This document shows positions 1 through 7,444 of a stretch of 64,000 nt of DNA, in pieces. Location of the stretch: the NCBI RefSeq assembly GCF_000826545.1, contig NZ_CDME01000008.1, forward strand, positions 1,347,707 to 1,411,706, given 5' to 3'. The notes below the pieces were generated by a model that did not search any database, was not told the origin of the DNA, and saw only the letters and a program-made list of their open reading frames with translations. Each line of letters opens with the position of its first letter. Position 1 is the stretch's first letter. The stretch comes from Kibdelosporangium sp. MJ126-NF4 (lineage in GTDB: Bacteria; Actinomycetota; Actinomycetes; Mycobacteriales; Pseudonocardiaceae). Both the position numbers and the translations under genes were made by a program.

Positions 1-516
1 TGGTCCGTCGCGGCCACCGACGAATCACGGGCCCTCGCCTGGGACGCGATGACCATGCTGCTGCCCGGGACCGATCACGACCAGGTCGCCATGGGAGCCG
101 CACTGGCCGGGGCGGCGATCAACTTGACCAGAACAACGGCGGCGCACGCACTGTCGTACGCCCTGACCAGCAAGCTCGGCATCCCGCACGGCATGGCGGG
201 CGCCCTGCACATGACCTGGCTGATCGACCACAACGCCATGGTCACCGAGGCCGACTGCGCACACCCGGACGGCCCGGAGGCCGTGCGCAAGCTCGTCGCG
301 GACACCCGGCGGCTGTGCCGGGAATCGACCGGCGACGACCTTCCTGACCTCTACCGGACGTTGTTGGCGACGGGCAGCCAGCCACTGCGACTCGCCGATC
401 TCGGTCTGTCGGCGGAGTGGCACGAGGTGTGGCGGGCGGCGCTCGGATCGTTCCGTGGCAACAACAACCCGCGCGTGGTGACCGCCGAAGACGTGGACCG
501 GAGGCAACATGGCTGA
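1..516 (+). CDS. Iron-type alcohol dehydrogenase, C-terminal part (5' end outside window)
   Basis: The reading frame is open from base 1, so only the last 171 residues are present. The helical iron-binding domain of group III (Fe-ADH) alcohol dehydrogenases is recognisable: HALSYALTSK at about residue 49 and IPHGMAGAL at about 61 supply two of the usual metal-ligand histidines. The end, NNNPRVVTAEDV, is also typical of the family. Such enzymes reduce aldehydes with NAD(P)H in the cytoplasm. One subfamily reduces phosphonoacetaldehyde in phosphonate biosynthesis, which would suit the neighbours, but that assignment is inference. The gene overlaps the next by 8 bases (ATGGCTGA), so it is the upstream part of the same operon. 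The missing N-terminal Rossmann half prevents checking cofactor residues. Confidence 0.85.
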   Translation, partial: WSVAATDESRALAWDAMTMLLPGTDHDQVAMGAALAGAAINLTRTTAAHALSYALTSKLGIPHGMAGALHMTWLIDHNAMVTEADCAHPDGPEAVRKLVADTRRLCRESTGDDLPDLYRTLLATGSQPLRLADLGLSAEWHEVWRAALGSFRGNNNPRVVTAEDVDRRQHG

Positions 517-1525
517 CAGGCGAATCCTGTACACCGACCCGGCATGGCTGGTGCACAACGGCAAGACGGACCCGGCTCGGGCCACCGTGGAAACGGAGAT
601 CCTGGGGCCAGACGTCGAGTTGGTGTTCGGTCCACATGCGAACGGCCGTTACGCGGTGTCCTCGCCGGAGTTGTTGCACAGGGCGGCAGGCGCGGACGTC
701 ATCGTCATCTACCGCTGCCGGGTCACCCCCGAACTGCTTGACGCGGCGGGCCCGCGACTGCGGGCAGTGATCCGGCACGGTGTCGGCATCGACAACCTCA
801 ACGCGGACCTCCTGGCCGAACGCGGCATCAAGGGCTACAACATCCCGGACTACTGCGTCGACGAAGTCTCCACGCACACCACGATGCTTGCGCTGGCACT
901 GGAACGCAGGCTGCTGCCGCAACACAGCGGGCTCGTCGGCGGCACGTTCGACATCTACGCGGGTGGCGCGCCCCGACGGCTGCGCAACCACACTCTGGGC
1001 ATTGTCGGGTTCGGGCGGATCGGCCGGGCCGTGGCCAGGAAACTGGGTGTCCACTTCGGTCAGACGCTGGTGTTCGACCCGTACATCGGCCGGGACCTGT
1101 CCGACGGCTACGGCGCGACCGCCGTGGACACCTTGGACGACCTGCTGGCCGCCGCCGACCTGGTCACGTTGCACTGCCCGTTGACACAGGAGACCGAGGC
1201 GATCATGGACCGGGTGTCGTTGAAAGCCATGAAGGAAGGCTCGTACCTGGTCAACGCTGCTCGCGGCAAACTCGTCGACCCGGTCGCCCTCGCGGAGGCA
1301 TTGCAATCAGGGCGGCTGGCCGGAGCGGGGATCGACGTGTTCTCACCGGAGAACCCGCACGACGACCCGGCGTGGTGGCCCGTGCTCGCGCATCCCAACG
1401 TCGTCGTGACGAGTCATCGAGCGTTCCTGTCCGTGGAAGCCGAGGCCAGCAGCCGCAGGCGGGCGGCCGAGCTGGCCCGTGACGTCCTGAACGGCCAGTA
1501 CTCCGTGGTCGGAGCGGTGACATGA
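509..1525 (+). CDS. D-2-hydroxyacid dehydrogenase (PGDH/CtBP-like)
   Basis: The 338-residue product has the two-domain layout of NAD-dependent D-2-hydroxyacid dehydrogenases. The nucleotide-binding motif GIVGFGRIGRA lies at about residues 164-174. The catalytic triad appears as Arg252 (NAARGKLVD), Glu281 (SPENP) and His303 (TSHRAF). The inner linker NIPDYCVDEVSTHT resembles the CtBP/PGDH-like branch rather than lactate dehydrogenases. It would interconvert a 2-oxoacid and a D-2-hydroxyacid, or oxidise a hydroxymethyl substrate as PhpE-type homologues do in phosphinothricin biosynthesis. The exact substrate is unknown. The start ATG sits inside the end of the upstream gene (8-base overlap), and its stop overlaps the aminotransferase start as ATGA, so translation is probably coupled on both sides. 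Confidence 0.85.
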   Translation: MADRRILYTDPAWLVHNGKTDPARATVETEILGPDVELVFGPHANGRYAVSSPELLHRAAGADVIVIYRCRVTPELLDAAGPRLRAVIRHGVGIDNLNADLLAERGIKGYNIPDYCVDEVSTHTTMLALALERRLLPQHSGLVGGTFDIYAGGAPRRLRNHTLGIVGFGRIGRAVARKLGVHFGQTLVFDPYIGRDLSDGYGATAVDTLDDLLAAADLVTLHCPLTQETEAIMDRVSLKAMKEGSYLVNAARGKLVDPVALAEALQSGRLAGAGIDVFSPENPHDDPAWWPVLAHPNVVVTSHRAFLSVEAEASSRRRAAELARDVLNGQYSVVGAVT

Positions 1526-2598
1526 GCGTGCAGCTTTCCCCGACAGCGGCTGGGACGTTCGGCGCCGACATGGCCGTGTTGTCCACGGGAGACGTGCGTA
1601 TCCCGGTCCACCCGGACACACCGGTCGCCGCTCGGCTGCGTGACCAGGCATATCGGGCCGCCGCGGGCAGCACGGACATCCGCGAAGCGGTGGCCCGGTA
1701 TGCGGGCACAGCCAGCGCGGACCAGGTATTGATCGCGCCAGGTGCGAGGGCGGCGATCCAGCTGATGGTGGCCTCGGCGTTGACCGATCGCCGCGAAGTG
1801 CTGATCCCAACGCCGTACTGGGCAAGCTATCCGACCGTGCTGCGGTCAGCGGGCGCGACGCCCGTGCCCGTTCCCGGCGAGGTCGGCCTGGCAGCGGATC
1901 TGGCCGCGTTCGAGGCGGCGAGGACTCCGGCGACCGGGGCCGTGATCGTGAACTCGCCGCGCAATCCCGATGGCGCGGTGGTGTCCGAGGCCGACCTCGA
2001 TGCCATCGTGGACTGGACCGGCGAGCACGGGATCCTGCTCGTCTTCGACCAGGTCTACCGAGGTGTCCCGGTCGGCGAGGGCATGGCGGCGTCCCCGCTG
2101 GAGCGCACCGAGCTGCCTGAACACTGCGTTGTGATCGACGGGCTGACCAAGAGCCACGCCTTGGCGGGCCTGCGAATCGGCTGGGCGATCGCGTCGACCG
2201 AACGCCGGGCCACAGCCGCCAAACTGGCCTCACACCTGACCGGCGGAACCAGTTCCGTGGTCGAGGACATCGCCGTGGCCGTGTTGGTGGACGACGAAAC
2301 ACAGCAACGGCTGCGGCCCACGCTGAACGCCAACCTCACCAACGCGTATGACCGGCTGTCGGCGATTGCGGGCATCTCGATCAGCAAGCCACCCGGTGGG
2401 ATCTTCCTGTTCCCGGACCTCGGTGATCAGCGGCCTGACCTGGTCACGTGGTTGCGCGACGAACACCAGGTGGCGGTCGTCGACGGCGCGGCGTTCGGCG
2501 CGCCCGGCCACGTCCGGCTGTCGTTCGCGCTGGAGCCCGAGCAGCTGGCCGTCGGGATCGATCGGCTGTGCCGGGCGTTGGGTGGCGATCATGGCTGA
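1522..2598 (+). CDS. PLP-dependent class I/II aminotransferase
   Basis: The 358-residue protein has the fold type I aminotransferase signature. PTPYWASYP lies near residue 97, NSPRNPDG (Asn144 to Asn148) and FDQVYRG (Asp176, Tyr179) contact PLP, and DGLTKSHALAGLRIGWA contains the probable Schiff-base lysine Lys210. GHVRLSFA near the C-terminus supplies the carboxylate-binding arginine. It is slightly shorter than the usual 380-400 residues because the N-terminal arm is short. It probably aminates an oxoacid or aldehyde made by the two upstream dehydrogenases. Starts at ATGA overlapping the dehydrogenase stop and ends in an ATGGCTGA overlap with the MFS gene. Substrate cannot be told from sequence. 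Confidence 0.85.
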   Translation: MSVQLSPTAAGTFGADMAVLSTGDVRIPVHPDTPVAARLRDQAYRAAAGSTDIREAVARYAGTASADQVLIAPGARAAIQLMVASALTDRREVLIPTPYWASYPTVLRSAGATPVPVPGEVGLAADLAAFEAARTPATGAVIVNSPRNPDGAVVSEADLDAIVDWTGEHGILLVFDQVYRGVPVGEGMAASPLERTELPEHCVVIDGLTKSHALAGLRIGWAIASTERRATAAKLASHLTGGTSSVVEDIAVAVLVDDETQQRLRPTLNANLTNAYDRLSAIAGISISKPPGGIFLFPDLGDQRPDLVTWLRDEHQVAVVDGAAFGAPGHVRLSFALEPEQLAVGIDRLCRALGGDHG

Positions 2599-3865
2599 CG
2601 GGCTGTGGCGAAGCGTCGGCGGTGTGCTCGCCCACCGCGACTTCGCGCTGCTGTGGCTGGGCCGGACGTTGTCGCTGCTGGGTGACTACACGTTCCGGAT
2701 CGCTTTCGTGGCGTACCTGATCACGGAGACGCATTCCGCCGGGTACGTCGCCGTCGCGACGGCCGCGTTGCTGGTGCCGCCGATCATCTTCTACCTCATC
2801 GGTGGCACCGCCAGCGACCGGGCGAAGTCCAAACGCCGTGTCCTGATCGCCGCCGACGTGCTGCGGTTCGCCGCGACCGCGGGGATCGCCGTCGCGGCGG
2901 CCGTCACGGACGGAACGCCGTGGCTGGTGGTCGCGTTGGCGTTGATCATCGGTGTCGGCTCCGGGTTCTTCGAGCCGACGGCGTTCGCCTTCATCCCCGA
3001 TGTCGTCCCGCGCGAGAAGCTGCTGGCGGCCAACTCGGCGATGTCGGTCAGCCAGCAGATCGGCCTGATCATCGGACCCGCACTCGGTGGTGGGCTCGCG
3101 TTCGGCGGTGGTGTGGAGCTGGCGTTCGCGTTCGACGCCGTGACGTTCCTGATCTCGATCGTGCTGCTGGCGTTCATGAGGAACCACGGCCGACCGGCGC
3201 CCGCTGAGCAGGAGGAACCTGGGAAGGGCAAGCTGCGCAAGGAGATCGTCGAAGGTGCGCGGTACGTGTTCGGCACGCCATGGCTGTTGCTGTGCTTCGG
3301 CATCGGCGCGCTGGCCAACGCCGTGTTCACCGGCAGCCTGGACGTCTCGATCCCGTTGATGCTCGCGCCGGACGGCGTGTCGGATGCCGGTGGCCTCGGG
3401 CTGTTCTTCACGTTGGAAGGTGTCGGCGCCTTGCTCGGCGCGATCCTGATGGCGCGGCTGACCATCCGCACCGCGTCGTTCCCGTTGTTCGGCATGTTGG
3501 CGATCATGGGCGGGTCGCTGGCATTGGCCGGGCTGTTCGAACGCGGATGGCTCGTGTACGCGACCGCGCTCAGCTACGGCGTGGGGCTGCACTTCTTCAA
3601 CTCGCTGTACCACACGCTGGTGCAGGTCAAGGTGCCTGAACGGCTGCTCGGCCGGGTCGGCAGTCTCGGATTCGTCGCGTTCGACGTGATGATGCCGGTC
3701 GGTGTGCTGGCCATGTGGCCGCTGATCGCGTTGCTGTCCGAACGCGGCTCGCTGATCGCGTGCGGCATCGCGGTCGTGCTCATGTCCGTCGCGGCCGGGC
3801 TTGCCCGCAGTGTGCGGCAACTGACGCTCGACGAGGACACCATCAAGCCGACAACCGTGCAGTAA
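2591..3865 (+). CDS. MFS transporter, probable product exporter
   Basis: The 424-residue protein has about 12 hydrophobic segments and the pattern of the drug/enterobactin-exporter branch of the major facilitator superfamily (HRDFALLWLGRTLSLLGDYTFRIAF at the N-terminus is written here only as a landmark: HRDFALLWLGRTLS). The cytoplasmic loop GGTASDRAKSKRRVL between TM2 and TM3 corresponds to motif A. The start chosen is the ATG at 2591, which overlaps the aminotransferase stop by 8 bases in the same ATGGCTGA arrangement seen at the first gene junction. A much longer in-frame extension upstream lies within the aminotransferase gene and is not plausible. Its place inside a biosynthetic operon suggests efflux and self-protection against the product, but substrate and direction are inferred. 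Confidence 0.85.
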   Translation: MADGLWRSVGGVLAHRDFALLWLGRTLSLLGDYTFRIAFVAYLITETHSAGYVAVATAALLVPPIIFYLIGGTASDRAKSKRRVLIAADVLRFAATAGIAVAAAVTDGTPWLVVALALIIGVGSGFFEPTAFAFIPDVVPREKLLAANSAMSVSQQIGLIIGPALGGGLAFGGGVELAFAFDAVTFLISIVLLAFMRNHGRPAPAEQEEPGKGKLRKEIVEGARYVFGTPWLLLCFGIGALANAVFTGSLDVSIPLMLAPDGVSDAGGLGLFFTLEGVGALLGAILMARLTIRTASFPLFGMLAIMGGSLALAGLFERGWLVYATALSYGVGLHFFNSLYHTLVQVKVPERLLGRVGSLGFVAFDVMMPVGVLAMWPLIALLSERGSLIACGIAVVLMSVAAGLARSVRQLTLDEDTIKPTTVQ

Positions 3866-3877
3866 GGAGGAATGGCC

Positions 3878-5083
3878 ATGAAAACTCCCGTGATCCTGCT
3901 TGATCGCATCGGATACGCCTTCTACCGGGACGCACGCGGTCGCAGCTTCCTGCCTGCGGACCGGTACGACCTGCGGCTGGTGACCGACGTCGCCAAGCTC
4001 AACGAGGCGACCGGGCCGGAGATCGACGCGGTGATCGGTGTCGGCCGCGACAACAAGCCCGGCGCGTTCGACGCCGTCCGCTTCCTGCACAACTACCGTG
4101 GAATCCCCGCGCAACGGCTGGTGGCCGTGACCGAACGGCTGCTGCTGCCCGCCGCCGAGCTGCGGGAGGAACTCGGCATCGAAGGCCCGACCGTCGAACA
4201 GACCCGAGTCTTCCGTGACAAGGTGCGGATGAAGGAACACCTACGTGACAACGACATCGCGGTCCCCGACTTCGCCGCGTACGAGCGCGGTGCGGCCGTC
4301 GCACTACTTGCCAAGCACGGCAAGCTGATCGCGAAACCCAGGCACGGCGCCGGATCCATCGACGTCATCGTGATCACCGACATCGCCGGGATCGACGCGT
4401 TCGAGAAACAGTTCGCCGACCGCCTGGACGACTTCGACGTCGAGCAGTTCATCGACGCCCCTCTGTACCACGTGAACTGCGTGATCCACGAAGGCAAAGT
4501 GGTGGCGGCCATGGCCGGGCGGACGTTGACCGACACGACGTCGTACCTGCGCGGCGAGCACTGGATCGACGTCAACCTCGGCCCCGGGCCGGTGCTGGAC
4601 ACGTTGCTGGACTACAACTCCCGCGTGATGGGCACGTATCCGTGGTTCAGCGGCGCGACCCACCACGAGATGTTCCTGACCGAGGACGGACCGGTGTTCT
4701 GCGAGATCGCCTCCCGTGCGGGCGGCGGCGGCACACTGGCCGGGTTCCTGTTCCGCACAGGTGTCAGTCTGGACGAGGCGATCGTGCAGGCACAGACCGT
4801 CGGCACGGTTCCGGCCATCTCGCAGGTCCTCGACCACCTGACCGGGTTCACGATGATCTACGGCAGCCCGGGGATCCTCCTGGAGGACGTGTCGGCGCCG
4901 CCGGAGAGCTGGGTGATCGAGGAACAGATCCTCGCGCACAAGGGCGATCGGCTGGAGGCGCCGTCGGCGTGTGACGACGCGGTGGCGATCATCTCGGTTC
5001 GTGGTGAGTCGGAACACGAGGTGCGGCAACGACTCGACCACGTGATCGAGTACGCGAGCCCGAAAGTGGGCACCTGTGCCTGA
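3878..5083 (+). CDS. ATP-grasp ligase (amino acid/peptide ligase-like)
   Basis: The 401-residue cytoplasmic protein matches the ATP-grasp superfamily, close in style to L-amino-acid ligases and carnosine synthase-like proteins. KPRHGAGSIDV (Lys153) is the ATP-binding lysine segment. EQFIDAPLYHVNCVIHEGKV follows, and HHEMFLTEDGPVFCEI carries the acidic Mg-binding residues, with the downstream Arg in ASRAGG. These enzymes activate a carboxylate as acyl phosphate and join it to an amine. The ATG at 3878 is preferred over the in-frame ATG six bases upstream because AAGGAGG ends only 1 base before the latter but 7 bases before 3878. It is the only gene in the operon with a clear separate ribosome site. 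A role in joining the aminated product to an amino acid is inference. Confidence 0.85.
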   Translation: MKTPVILLDRIGYAFYRDARGRSFLPADRYDLRLVTDVAKLNEATGPEIDAVIGVGRDNKPGAFDAVRFLHNYRGIPAQRLVAVTERLLLPAAELREELGIEGPTVEQTRVFRDKVRMKEHLRDNDIAVPDFAAYERGAAVALLAKHGKLIAKPRHGAGSIDVIVITDIAGIDAFEKQFADRLDDFDVEQFIDAPLYHVNCVIHEGKVVAAMAGRTLTDTTSYLRGEHWIDVNLGPGPVLDTLLDYNSRVMGTYPWFSGATHHEMFLTEDGPVFCEIASRAGGGGTLAGFLFRTGVSLDEAIVQAQTVGTVPAISQVLDHLTGFTMIYGSPGILLEDVSAPPESWVIEEQILAHKGDRLEAPSACDDAVAIISVRGESEHEVRQRLDHVIEYASPKVGTCA

Positions 5084-5960
5084 GATCGACATCGCCGAGC
5101 AACTGCCGCACCGCGTCCGGACCGTGCTGCACGCACGTGGCGTCGACTTCGACGAGCTCGCCGCGCTGGTGGACGTGCAGGCGGGGGAGACGCTGCTGCT
5201 GGCCGGGTCGTACGCCTCCGGCGAGGCCAACGAGACATCGGACCTGGACCTCCTGGTGATCACGGACGACCGGGCGGTCAGCGCCCCGCCCAAGGCGGCC
5301 AACCACCCGTCGATCTTCGGCGACAGCTTCGACATCGACCTCGGCGCGATCATCGTCAACCTGGAGTACGTGACCGCGTCCCGGCTCGCGGATCTCAACC
5401 TGATCGTCCGGTCGGCGCGGCACCCGGTCGGCAGGCACTTCCACCTGCCCAACCTCCAGGCGCTGGAGATGCGTCTGGTGCAGCGGGTGGACACCGGGAT
5501 CCCGTTGTGGGGATTCGACGTCGCCGCGCAGCTGAGGTCCGATGTGGACGCCGAGGCGGTCAGGGCGTCGGCGGCGGCGCTGAACTTCGTGATGGCGGTG
5601 AGCCTGCTGGAGGACACCAGGGTCCTGGCGTCACCGGCGCGGGAGTTGATGTTCCGCGCGGCCGGCGAGTCGTTGCTGCTGGCCGCGGTGAACGCGCACG
5701 GCCCCATCACCTACGACATCAAACATCTGGCCCAGCGTGCCGGGCGGCTGGCGGCGTTGCGCGGCGCGCCGAAGGTGTTCGCCGAACGGGACCGGGTGGT
5801 GTTCGTCGACCGGCTGGAACCCGCGGAGGCGACGTCCACGTTGGCGGAGTTGGCCAACGACCTCGACCGGTCGTTCGCGTTGCCGTCGTGCCCCGATCTC
5901 GTGCCGCGGATGCTCAAACCGTTCCGGGCCCAGTGGGAGCGGGCCAGGATCCTCTACTGA
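5076..5960 (+). CDS. Nucleotidyltransferase-domain protein (MNT/KNT-like)
   Basis: The 294-residue protein has the polymerase-beta-like nucleotidyltransferase signature near its start: LLAGSYASGEANETSDLDLL, with Gly43-Ser45 and the metal-binding pair Asp56 and Asp58. A helical C-terminal region follows (about residues 150-290). Relatives transfer a nucleotide to a small molecule (aminoglycoside nucleotidyltransferases) or to a partner protein. Translation starts at a GTG within GTGCCTGA overlapping the ATP-grasp stop, so the two proteins are probably made together. As the last gene of a biosynthetic operon with an exporter, it could inactivate the product by nucleotidylation (self-resistance) or serve as a tailoring step. 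Both roles are inference. Confidence 0.75.
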   Translation: MPEIDIAEQLPHRVRTVLHARGVDFDELAALVDVQAGETLLLAGSYASGEANETSDLDLLVITDDRAVSAPPKAANHPSIFGDSFDIDLGAIIVNLEYVTASRLADLNLIVRSARHPVGRHFHLPNLQALEMRLVQRVDTGIPLWGFDVAAQLRSDVDAEAVRASAAALNFVMAVSLLEDTRVLASPARELMFRAAGESLLLAAVNAHGPITYDIKHLAQRAGRLAALRGAPKVFAERDRVVFVDRLEPAEATSTLAELANDLDRSFALPSCPDLVPRMLKPFRAQWERARILY

Positions 5961-6697
5961 CGGCCTTCCTTCTTGCCGAACACGCCGATCGCCTCGGCGT
6001 CGGTGGCACGGGCGCGTAGGAAGTAGTCGCCCCACTCGTCGATGTCGTCGTAGCCGCAGTCCTTGACGTGCTCGATGGCGTGGTCCACATCGAACATCGT
6101 GCGACGCAGGTCGACGCCGGGGCCGAGCAGTGCCCAATGGGCTCCCGGTCGTCCGTACGGCATGCCGACGCTGCCCGGGTTGATCACGAGTTTGCCGTTG
6201 GCGAGCCGGACGAACGGCATGTGCGTGTTGCCGCAGACGATGGTGTCGGCCTGCACGCCGTCGAGCACTTCGGCCCAGCGGTCCAGGGTGGAGTCGACGA
6301 GCACGATCTCGTCGTCGTCGCGCGGGGTGGCGTGGCAGAACAGCACGTCACCCATGCCCGCGATCGGCAACGTCAGCGTCTGGGGCAGGGACTCGAGGAA
6401 GTCGATCTGGTCGTCGCGGACCTGACCGGCCGCCCACGGCCCGATCTCGTCCGGGATGGAATCCCGCACGCCACGGCGGAACTCGACGATCTCCCGGTCG
6501 GCGTTGCCGCTCAGCCACGCCACCCGGTCGCCGAGCTCGGTCAGCATGTCCAGCACCACAGCGGGTTGCGGGCCCGCGGTCATGTCACCGGTCAGCACGA
6601 TCTTCTCGGCGGCGCGCAGGTCCGGTTCGGCCAGGACGGCCGCCAACGCCGGGACGACGCCGTGGACGTCGGACAGGACCGCTACTCGGGTCAGCAT
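5954..6697 (-). CDS. Metallophosphoesterase, calcineurin-like (YfcE/MJ0936 type)
   Basis: The 247-residue protein carries the five blocks of binuclear-metal phosphoesterases: LSDVHG (Asp10, His12), LTGDMTAGPQ, LSGNADRE, FCHATPRDD and CGNTHMPF. After these comes the NPGSVGMPYGRP segment characteristic of the small YfcE/MJ0936-type family of broad phosphodiesterases. It is complete by family length. Its stop overlaps the end of the nucleotidyltransferase gene by 7 bases in convergent orientation, so it belongs to a different transcript from the operon. It is divergent from the GNAT gene with only about 20 bases between starts. Substrate is unknown. Confidence 0.88.
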   Translation of the reverse strand: MLTRVAVLSDVHGVVPALAAVLAEPDLRAAEKIVLTGDMTAGPQPAVVLDMLTELGDRVAWLSGNADREIVEFRRGVRDSIPDEIGPWAAGQVRDDQIDFLESLPQTLTLPIAGMGDVLFCHATPRDDDEIVLVDSTLDRWAEVLDGVQADTIVCGNTHMPFVRLANGKLVINPGSVGMPYGRPGAHWALLGPGVDLRRTMFDVDHAIEHVKDCGYDDIDEWGDYFLRARATDAEAIGVFGKKEGRQ

Positions 6698-6716
6698 GTG
6701 TGCGTACAGTACATGC
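6694..6716. promoter_or_regulatory. Inverted repeat between divergent starts
   Basis: GCATGT at 6694-6699 and ACATGC at 6711-6716 form perfect 6-base arms around an 11-base spacer that contains GTACAGTAC. The element lies across the start codon of the phosphoesterase (6697) and just before the preferred start of the GNAT gene (6718). It may be an operator for both genes, or a chance feature. No matching regulator lies nearby. Confidence 0.25.
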
Positions 6717-6717
6717 G

Positions 6718-7155
6718 GTGACTAGGATTCGTGCCGCGACGACCAAAGATCTGCCTGCCGTTCTTGGCCTTTACGCCGAACTGCACCCGGATGACCCAGT
6801 GCCGTCAACGGAATCCGCGCACCAGGCTTGGCAGGTCATCCAGGCCCAACCCGGCCGGGCCGTCCTGGTCGCCGAGTCCGACACCGCGCTGCTGGGCACG
6901 GCCGACTGCATGATCCAGACCAACCTCACCCGTGGCGTCCGCCCACTGATGCTGATCGAGAACTTCGTGGTCACGGCCACGGCCCGCCGGACGGGCATCG
7001 GCGCGGCGCTGCTGCGCTCCGCCGTCGACATGGCTCGATCGGCGGGCTGCTACAAGGTCCAACTGCTGTCCAGGGCAACGCGGACGGACGCGCACGCCTT
7101 CTACGAGTCGCAGGGCTTGAAACCGTTGGCGCAGGGATACCGCCTGTACTTGTAA
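6718..7155 (+). CDS. GNAT-family N-acetyltransferase
   Basis: The product (about 145 residues) has the single-domain GNAT fold. The N-terminal strand is TRIRAATTKDLPAVLGLY, the core strand is LIENFVVTATARRTGIGAALL, whose R-x-x-G-x-G/A part binds acetyl-CoA pyrophosphate, and the C-terminal FYESQGLKPLAQGYRLYL is typical. It transfers an acetyl group to an amine of an unidentified substrate. An in-frame GTG at 6700 would add six residues. The GTG at 6718 is preferred because the family motif begins immediately after it. There is almost no room for a leader, so the mRNA may be leaderless. Divergent from the phosphoesterase gene. Confidence 0.85.
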   Translation: MTRIRAATTKDLPAVLGLYAELHPDDPVPSTESAHQAWQVIQAQPGRAVLVAESDTALLGTADCMIQTNLTRGVRPLMLIENFVVTATARRTGIGAALLRSAVDMARSAGCYKVQLLSRATRTDAHAFYESQGLKPLAQGYRLYL

Positions 7156-7176
7156 GCCTTGTGCGTGCCGAAAACC

Positions 7177-7440
7177 TCATCCATCCAGCTCAAGCAAGGG
7201 GTTCTCGCTTGCCAGGCGCAGGATGAGGCGGCGGATCGAAGCGACAGTTCGTGGACACCCTGGCCCGCGGTTCGCGCTCGCGCGGGCGTGGCGGTGTTTG
7301 ATCAGGTCGCGATGCCATCGCAGCATCGTGTCCGGGCTGACCAGCAGTTGGAGTCGACGCGGAGTCGCGCGGGCCAGCGGCGCGAGGAGCGCTGCAAGAA
7401 CCGCCCTGCCCTCGGGGCGGAGTTGCGGGGAGCGACGGGA
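7177..7440 (-). pseudogene. IS transposase remnant (N-terminal fragment, integrase-core family)
   Basis: On the minus strand the frame reads LLVSPDTMLRWHRDLIKHRHARASANRGPGCPRTV and SIRRLILRLASENP, listed here in pieces of a known N-terminal region of actinobacterial DDE integrase-type transposases (pattern TLLRWHRDLV..RHA..RPRRPGRPRT..IR.LVLRLARENP). The frame stops soon after ASENP, where the catalytic DDE core should begin, so at least two thirds of the gene is missing. No terminal inverted repeats were recognised. The fragment lies in the convergent gap between the GNAT gene and the regulator ending at 7445. A related fragment occurs at 18100-18576. Confidence 0.65.
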
Positions 7441-7444
7441 CAAC

